DNA of 64,000 nucleotides, from positions 1 to 64,000 of the forward strand of contig MEDZ01000012.1 of NCBI GenBank assembly GCA_001724275.1, read 5' to 3'. Positions 59,863 to 64,000 of this stretch are shown piece after piece. Under the pieces are notes generated by a model. The model was not told where the DNA came from, made no database searches, and saw nothing but the letters and a program-made list of their open reading frames with translations. This DNA is from Gemmatimonadetes bacterium SCN 70-22 (GTDB taxonomy: Bacteria > Gemmatimonadota > Gemmatimonadetes > Gemmatimonadales > Gemmatimonadaceae). The position numbers and the translations under genes are program-made. Each line of letters opens with the position of its first letter. Position 1 is the first letter of the stretch.

Positions 59863-62800
59863 ATGTCGCGCCGCCGCACCGTCGTCCTCGCCTCGGCCGC
59901 CACGCTGTTCGTGCTGGGCGGGCTGCTGGCGGCCGTCGTCGCGGCCATCACGCAGACGCGCTGGGGGCGCGACCAGATCCGCGAGCAGGCCATGTCGTTC
60001 ATCAACGCCCGGATCCAGGGCAAGATGTACATCGGCCACCTCCAGGGGTCGCTCTTCTCCGAGCTGGTCGTCGATTCCTTCGCCATCCGAGAAAAGAACG
60101 ACTCGCTCTTCGTCTCCACCGGGCCGATTGCGATCCGGTTCGACCCGCGCGACCTCCTCGACCGGCGCATCGTCGCCTCGGAAGTCATCGTCGAGCGCGC
60201 GGTGGTGCACATCCTCGAGGATTCGACGAAGACGTGGAACTTCCGGAAGATCTTCCCGCCAGGGCCCAAGGGAGCGCCGAAGCCGCCGGGGGTGCACAAC
60301 TTCGGCGATTACATCTTCATCAACGCGGCCCGGATCAAGGACGGAACCTTCCTCCTCACCATGCTGTGGCACCCCGACGATTCGCTGCGCGGCGCCAGGC
60401 GCGACAGCGCCGTCGCCCATGCGCTCGGGCGTCGTGACAAGCGCATCCGGCAGGTGGGGAGCCACTACCAGACGGAGCGCAGCTGGACGAACCTCGCGCT
60501 CGAGCTCGGACCGTCGCGGATCGACGACCGCAGCGCACTCGGGCGGCAGTTCGACGTGCAGCGCCTCGACGCCGACGAGTTCGACCCGCCGTTCCAGTTC
60601 CGCGACCTGCGCGGGAAGGTGCGAAACAAGGGCGACTCGCTCTGGGCCGACGTGCCGCACTTCCGCCTTCCCGGCTCCCGCGGGTCGATGCGGGGGAAGG
60701 TCTGGTGGGGGAGCGACCTCCCCACCCGCTACGACCTCACCTTCGTTGCCGACACCCTCGCGCTGGCCGACGTGGCCTGGGTCTATCCCACCCTCCCGAC
60801 CAAAGGCGGAGGGCGGGCCACGCTGCACATCGGGAACGCGGCCGACCTGCACGTCCTCGAGTATGCGCTGCGCGACGTCGATGTTCGCACCATGAACTCG
60901 CGCCTGCGCGGGACGATGACGTTCGGCGTCGGTGGTCCCGTTCTCGCCGTGACGGACATCGACCTCCGGGCCGACCCCATCGACTGGATCCTGATCGAGC
61001 AGTTCACGGGCGAACCACTCCCGTACCCGTTCAAGGGGACGATCGACGCCACCGTGAAGGCCACGGGGGGGCCGGTGAACCGCTTCAAGGTGGATGACGG
61101 CCGGTTCTTCTTCCGCGATGCGAACGTCCCGGGAGCAACGGCGCGGGGCCAGGTGCGAGGGGAGCTGGACATCCTGTTTCCCGCCCTGACGAAGTTCCGC
61201 GGGTTCGACGTCGCCCTCGACCACTTCGACCTGCGGACCATGCAGTTCGTGAACCCGTCGTTCCCCAGGCTCTTCGGGCTCGTGTCGGGGACGGCGCGGC
61301 TGGATTCGCTGTGGACCGACCTGCGCTTCCGCGATGCGGACATCACGCACCGATTCGAGGACGGCGAGCCGTCGCGCTTCACGGGCAACGGGCGGGTGAC
61401 GATCGGGGAGCAGTTCCTCACCTACGACCTCGCCCTCGATGCCAAGCCGCTCGCCCTCACGACGGTGGCGCGCGCGTATCCCGAGGCGGAACTGATCTAC
61501 CGCGGTTCCTACGCCGGGCCACTGCGGGTCCAGGGACAGGCCGATGACCTCGCGATCGTCACCGAGCTGACCGGGGCGCCGGGGACGCTCGCCTACGACG
61601 GCCGGGTGGATGCCGACTCCGTCGGGGGCTACGGCTACCACGGAACGCTGCGGTTCGCCGATCTCGACATGCGGCTCCTCCTCGACACGGCGGCGGTGCC
61701 GCACACGCGGCTCAACGGGACCGCCGATCTCGATGTCGTCGGCGACTCGCTGGCCAACTGGGAGGGGCCGGTCGATGTGGCGCTCGACCGGTCGCTCGTC
61801 GATTCGGTGCGCATCTACACGGGAGGCCGCGCGCGCATGCGCTTCGGCGGGGGACGCGTCCGCCTCGACACCCTCCACGTCGAGACCGCGCTGGCCTCGA
61901 TGGCCGGTCGTGGCGGGCTCGGCCTCTTCCCTTCGGAGCGCGACTCGCTCGCGTTCACGGTCGCGGCCGACTCATTGGGCGCGCTGCGCTATTACCTCGT
62001 GCAGGCCAGCGGCAGCGACAGCGTGGCCCTCGATCGCGCACGGCGTGATTCGCTCGGCGCGGTGGTGACCGGTGGCGGGGTCCTCTCGGGGTCATTGGAC
62101 TCGCTCGACGTGCGCGCGGCGCTCGACGTCCGTGGGCTGACGTACGGAACCGTCGGCGCCAGGGTGGCGCGCCTCTCGGCGGACTTGCAGCACGTGATGC
62201 TCCCCGGCATCAGCGGGAAGGTCACCGTGAATGCCGACACCATCGCGCTGGGCCCGGTCTCCGTGGCGAACGCGGGGCTCGACCTGGCCGTGCGCAGTCG
62301 CGAACAGGTGGGCTTCGGGGTGCTGACGACGCTGTCGAACGGCCCGGTCCTCGAGTCGCGCGGGGCGTTCGGGATGCAGGGTGACACCACGCGGGTGTCG
62401 CTCGACGCCCTGCACGTGGGACTGGAGGGGCGCGATTGGACGCTCGCGCACCCGGCCGGCCTGTGGTTCACTGGCGATGCCTTCGCCATCGACACGTTGC
62501 GGCTGTCGGGGAGCCGCGGCGGGCGGATCGTGCTGGCGGGAACGGCGCCGGCCGACGGCCAGGTCGCCTTGCGCCTCGCGATGGACAGCGTGTCCCTGGC
62601 CGACCTGGCCAACCTGGCGCAAGCCAAGGGGGTGCTCGGCGGGTGGTTGGCGGCGCGCGTCGACGTCGCCGGAACTCGCGAGCAGCCGACGATGGTGCTC
62701 ACGGGCTCCGTGACCGGGGCCAAGGTCGGAGAGGTGAACGTCGCCCGCGCCGCCCTGCAGGGCGCCTACGCCGACCGACGGCTGCGCCTGGGGGTGGACG

Positions 62801-64000
62801 TGCTGCGCCACGACACCAGCGTCGTCTCGATTCGCGGCAACCTTCCCGTCGACCTCGCGCTCGCCTCCCGCGACCAGCGGCTGCTGCGCGATACGCTCCG
62901 CGTGTCCGCGCGATCCACCGATCTCGACATGGCCGTCGTGGAGAGCTTCATCCCGGCCATGAGTGACGCCCGTGGGCGCCTGTCGGCGGACTTCTCGCTC
63001 GCCGGGACGACGGACCATTCGGCGCTCGAGGGGTTCCTTCGCGTCGACTCCGCCGCGGCGACGATCCCCGACCTCGGGATCCGCCTGCGCAACGCCAACG
63101 TCGATCTCGTCGCCTCGCGCGACACCATCCGTGTGCGCCGCCTCTCGATGGTGAGCGGCGAGGAAGCGCGCGACTCGCTCTGGGTCACCGGGTGGGTGGC
63201 GCGGAGCGAGCGGGAAGGGGCGGCCTTCGACGTCTCGCTCGGCGCCCGCGAGTTCCAGGCGATCGCCAACCGACGCGTCGCCGAGCTCTCGCTCTCGGCC
63301 GGACTGAGCCTCAGCGGTTCGCTCGATCGGTCGCGGTTGTCGGGGAGCGTGACCGTGAACCGCGGCGTGATCGTCATCCCCGAGTTCACGGGGAAGAAGC
63401 TGATCTCGCTCGACGATCCGGAGCTGTACAACGTCGTCGATACGACGGTCTTCGCGAACCGGGCGCTGCTCCCGAAGGCTCCGCCGGCCTTCGTGAACAA
63501 CCTCACCGTGGAGAACGTGCGCATCGCGATGGGCTCCGACGTGCGCGTCCGCTCGGAGGAAGCCGACATCAAGCTGGGCGGGGCGGTGAACGTCACGGTC
63601 GGGGCCCGTCGCGAGGGTGATGCCCCGCAGCTGGCGCTCGACGGCGCGCTGCAGACGGAGCGCGGCTACTACCGGCTCGACCTCGGGGGGCTCGTCCAGC
63701 GCACCTTCAACGTCGAGGGGGGAGAGCTGCGCTTCCTCAACGAGACCGACCTCAACCCCATCCTCAACATCAGCGCCCTCCATACCGTCCGGCAGATCTC
63801 GAGCACGTACGGCGGGCGCAACGACGTGCGCATCCGCGTGCGCGTGCAGGGGACGCTCATCCAGCCGCGCTTGCGCCTGGAGAGCGCCGACTCGCTGCAG
63901 CTGTCGGAGTCCGACCTGATCTCGTACCTCGTCGCCGGTGTGCCGTCGTTCGGGATCGGCGGCGGACTGGCCGAGAACCGCCTGACGGCCTCGTCGATCG
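59863..64000 (+). CDS. TamB-like translocation/assembly protein, 3' end outside window
   Basis: A very long protein (1379 codons visible, still open at the right edge). The N-terminus has one membrane anchor (TVVLASAATLFVLGGLLAAVV) and then the extended beta-rich AsmA/TamB repeat fold with alternating hydrophobic strands. Near the edge come the TamB C-terminal domain features: ERGYYRLDLGGLVQRTFN, GGELRFLNETDLNPILNIS, RVRVQGTLIQPRLRLES and SESDLISYLVAGVPSF. It is anchored in the inner membrane and spans the periplasm to meet TamA. It starts two bases after the TamA-like stop. Confidence 0.88.
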   Translation, partial: MSRRRTVVLASAATLFVLGGLLAAVVAAITQTRWGRDQIREQAMSFINARIQGKMYIGHLQGSLFSELVVDSFAIREKNDSLFVSTGPIAIRFDPRDLLDRRIVASEVIVERAVVHILEDSTKTWNFRKIFPPGPKGAPKPPGVHNFGDYIFINAARIKDGTFLLTMLWHPDDSLRGARRDSAVAHALGRRDKRIRQVGSHYQTERSWTNLALELGPSRIDDRSALGRQFDVQRLDADEFDPPFQFRDLRGKVRNKGDSLWADVPHFRLPGSRGSMRGKVWWGSDLPTRYDLTFVADTLALADVAWVYPTLPTKGGGRATLHIGNAADLHVLEYALRDVDVRTMNSRLRGTMTFGVGGPVLAVTDIDLRADPIDWILIEQFTGEPLPYPFKGTIDATVKATGGPVNRFKVDDGRFFFRDANVPGATARGQVRGELDILFPALTKFRGFDVALDHFDLRTMQFVNPSFPRLFGLVSGTARLDSLWTDLRFRDADITHRFEDGEPSRFTGNGRVTIGEQFLTYDLALDAKPLALTTVARAYPEAELIYRGSYAGPLRVQGQADDLAIVTELTGAPGTLAYDGRVDADSVGGYGYHGTLRFADLDMRLLLDTAAVPHTRLNGTADLDVVGDSLANWEGPVDVALDRSLVDSVRIYTGGRARMRFGGGRVRLDTLHVETALASMAGRGGLGLFPSERDSLAFTVAADSLGALRYYLVQASGSDSVALDRARRDSLGAVVTGGGVLSGSLDSLDVRAALDVRGLTYGTVGARVARLSADLQHVMLPGISGKVTVNADTIALGPVSVANAGLDLAVRSREQVGFGVLTTLSNGPVLESRGAFGMQGDTTRVSLDALHVGLEGRDWTLAHPAGLWFTGDAFAIDTLRLSGSRGGRIVLAGTAPADGQVALRLAMDSVSLADLANLAQAKGVLGGWLAARVDVAGTREQPTMVLTGSVTGAKVGEVNVARAALQGAYADRRLRLGVDVLRHDTSVVSIRGNLPVDLALASRDQRLLRDTLRVSARSTDLDMAVVESFIPAMSDARGRLSADFSLAGTTDHSALEGFLRVDSAAATIPDLGIRLRNANVDLVASRDTIRVRRLSMVSGEEARDSLWVTGWVARSEREGAAFDVSLGAREFQAIANRRVAELSLSAGLSLSGSLDRSRLSGSVTVNRGVIVIPEFTGKKLISLDDPELYNVVDTTVFANRALLPKAPPAFVNNLTVENVRIAMGSDVRVRSEEADIKLGGAVNVTVGARREGDAPQLALDGALQTERGYYRLDLGGLVQRTFNVEGGELRFLNETDLNPILNISALHTVRQISSTYGGRNDVRIRVRVQGTLIQPRLRLESADSLQLSESDLISYLVAGVPSFGIGGGLAENRLTASSI

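Noticed and set aside
59857-61878. Long minus-strand open frame opposite the TamB-like gene
   Set aside because: No domain, composition typical of antisense frames in GC-rich DNA; the plus frame is continuous for over 4 kb with TamB features.

Overview
The window is about 70% G+C and densely coded on both strands. It has no rRNA, tRNA, insertion sequence or CRISPR array that I can see. An outer membrane is implied by a TamA/TamB-like pair, an SLBB export protein and a Wzc-like kinase. Together with the large secreted BNR-repeat protein, the CocE-type hydrolase and the overall gene content, this suggests a Gram-negative soil or freshwater bacterium, most likely Gemmatimonadota. That placement is inference from gene style, not from a marker gene.

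Region 1 (1-18.6 kb) is an exopolysaccharide locus. The plus strand carries a GMC oxidoreductase, a UDP-galactopyranose-mutase-like flavoprotein, five glycosyltransferases, an NAD-dependent epimerase, a polysaccharide deacetylase, two small paralogous membrane proteins and a Gfo/Idh/MocA dehydrogenase. Many of these genes overlap by 4 bases. The minus strand carries the initiating sugar-phosphate transferase, a Wza-like SLBB protein and a Wzc-like co-polymerase/tyrosine kinase. A response regulator with a degenerate GGDEF domain lies between them. A sigma-54-dependent NtrC-type regulator and a soluble histidine kinase follow (19-21.7 kb).

Region 2 (21.8-26.9 kb) holds separate housekeeping genes: a Tat-exported class V aminotransferase, an EVE-domain protein, a TauE/SafE permease, citrate synthase and a short MutY.

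Region 3 (26.9-30.9 kb) is the most interesting part. A minus-strand operon hom - thrC - cysO-like sulfur carrier - moeB/moeZ-like activating enzyme with rhodanese domain is preceded by a promoter, a sequence matching the SAM-II (SAM-alpha) riboswitch, and overlapping terminator and antiterminator hairpins. It suggests that S-adenosylmethionine controls homoserine supply together with a protein-thiocarboxylate sulfur-donor module.

Region 4 (31-45.2 kb) contains a VWA-domain protein whose probable partner AAA+ ATPase lies 8.5 kb away. Between them are an MFS transporter, a BNR/sortilin-like secreted protein, a CocE/NonD hydrolase, a truncated creatininase-family gene, a cytidylate-kinase-like protein and a GNAT. 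A molybdopterin oxidoreductase and a small lipoprotein follow.

Region 5 (45.2-53.3 kb, minus strand) carries ygfZ, a HAD protein with an altered nucleophile, glycolate oxidase subunits glcF, glcE and glcD, a LON-domain protein and a primary-like sigma factor with a good promoter. Region 6 (53-64 kb) has aroB with a PduO-type cobalamin adenosyltransferase, a ferredoxin-NADP reductase, a MazG-like protein, a GGDEF response regulator, and a TamA/TamB-like pair that runs off the right end.

Two sequence-level signals cut across the regions. One is a period-8 tandem repeat, consensus GAAGACGA, in three intergenic places. The other is a recurring heptamer GTTAGGC/GCCTAAC that carries most of the rare TTA leucine codons I noticed.
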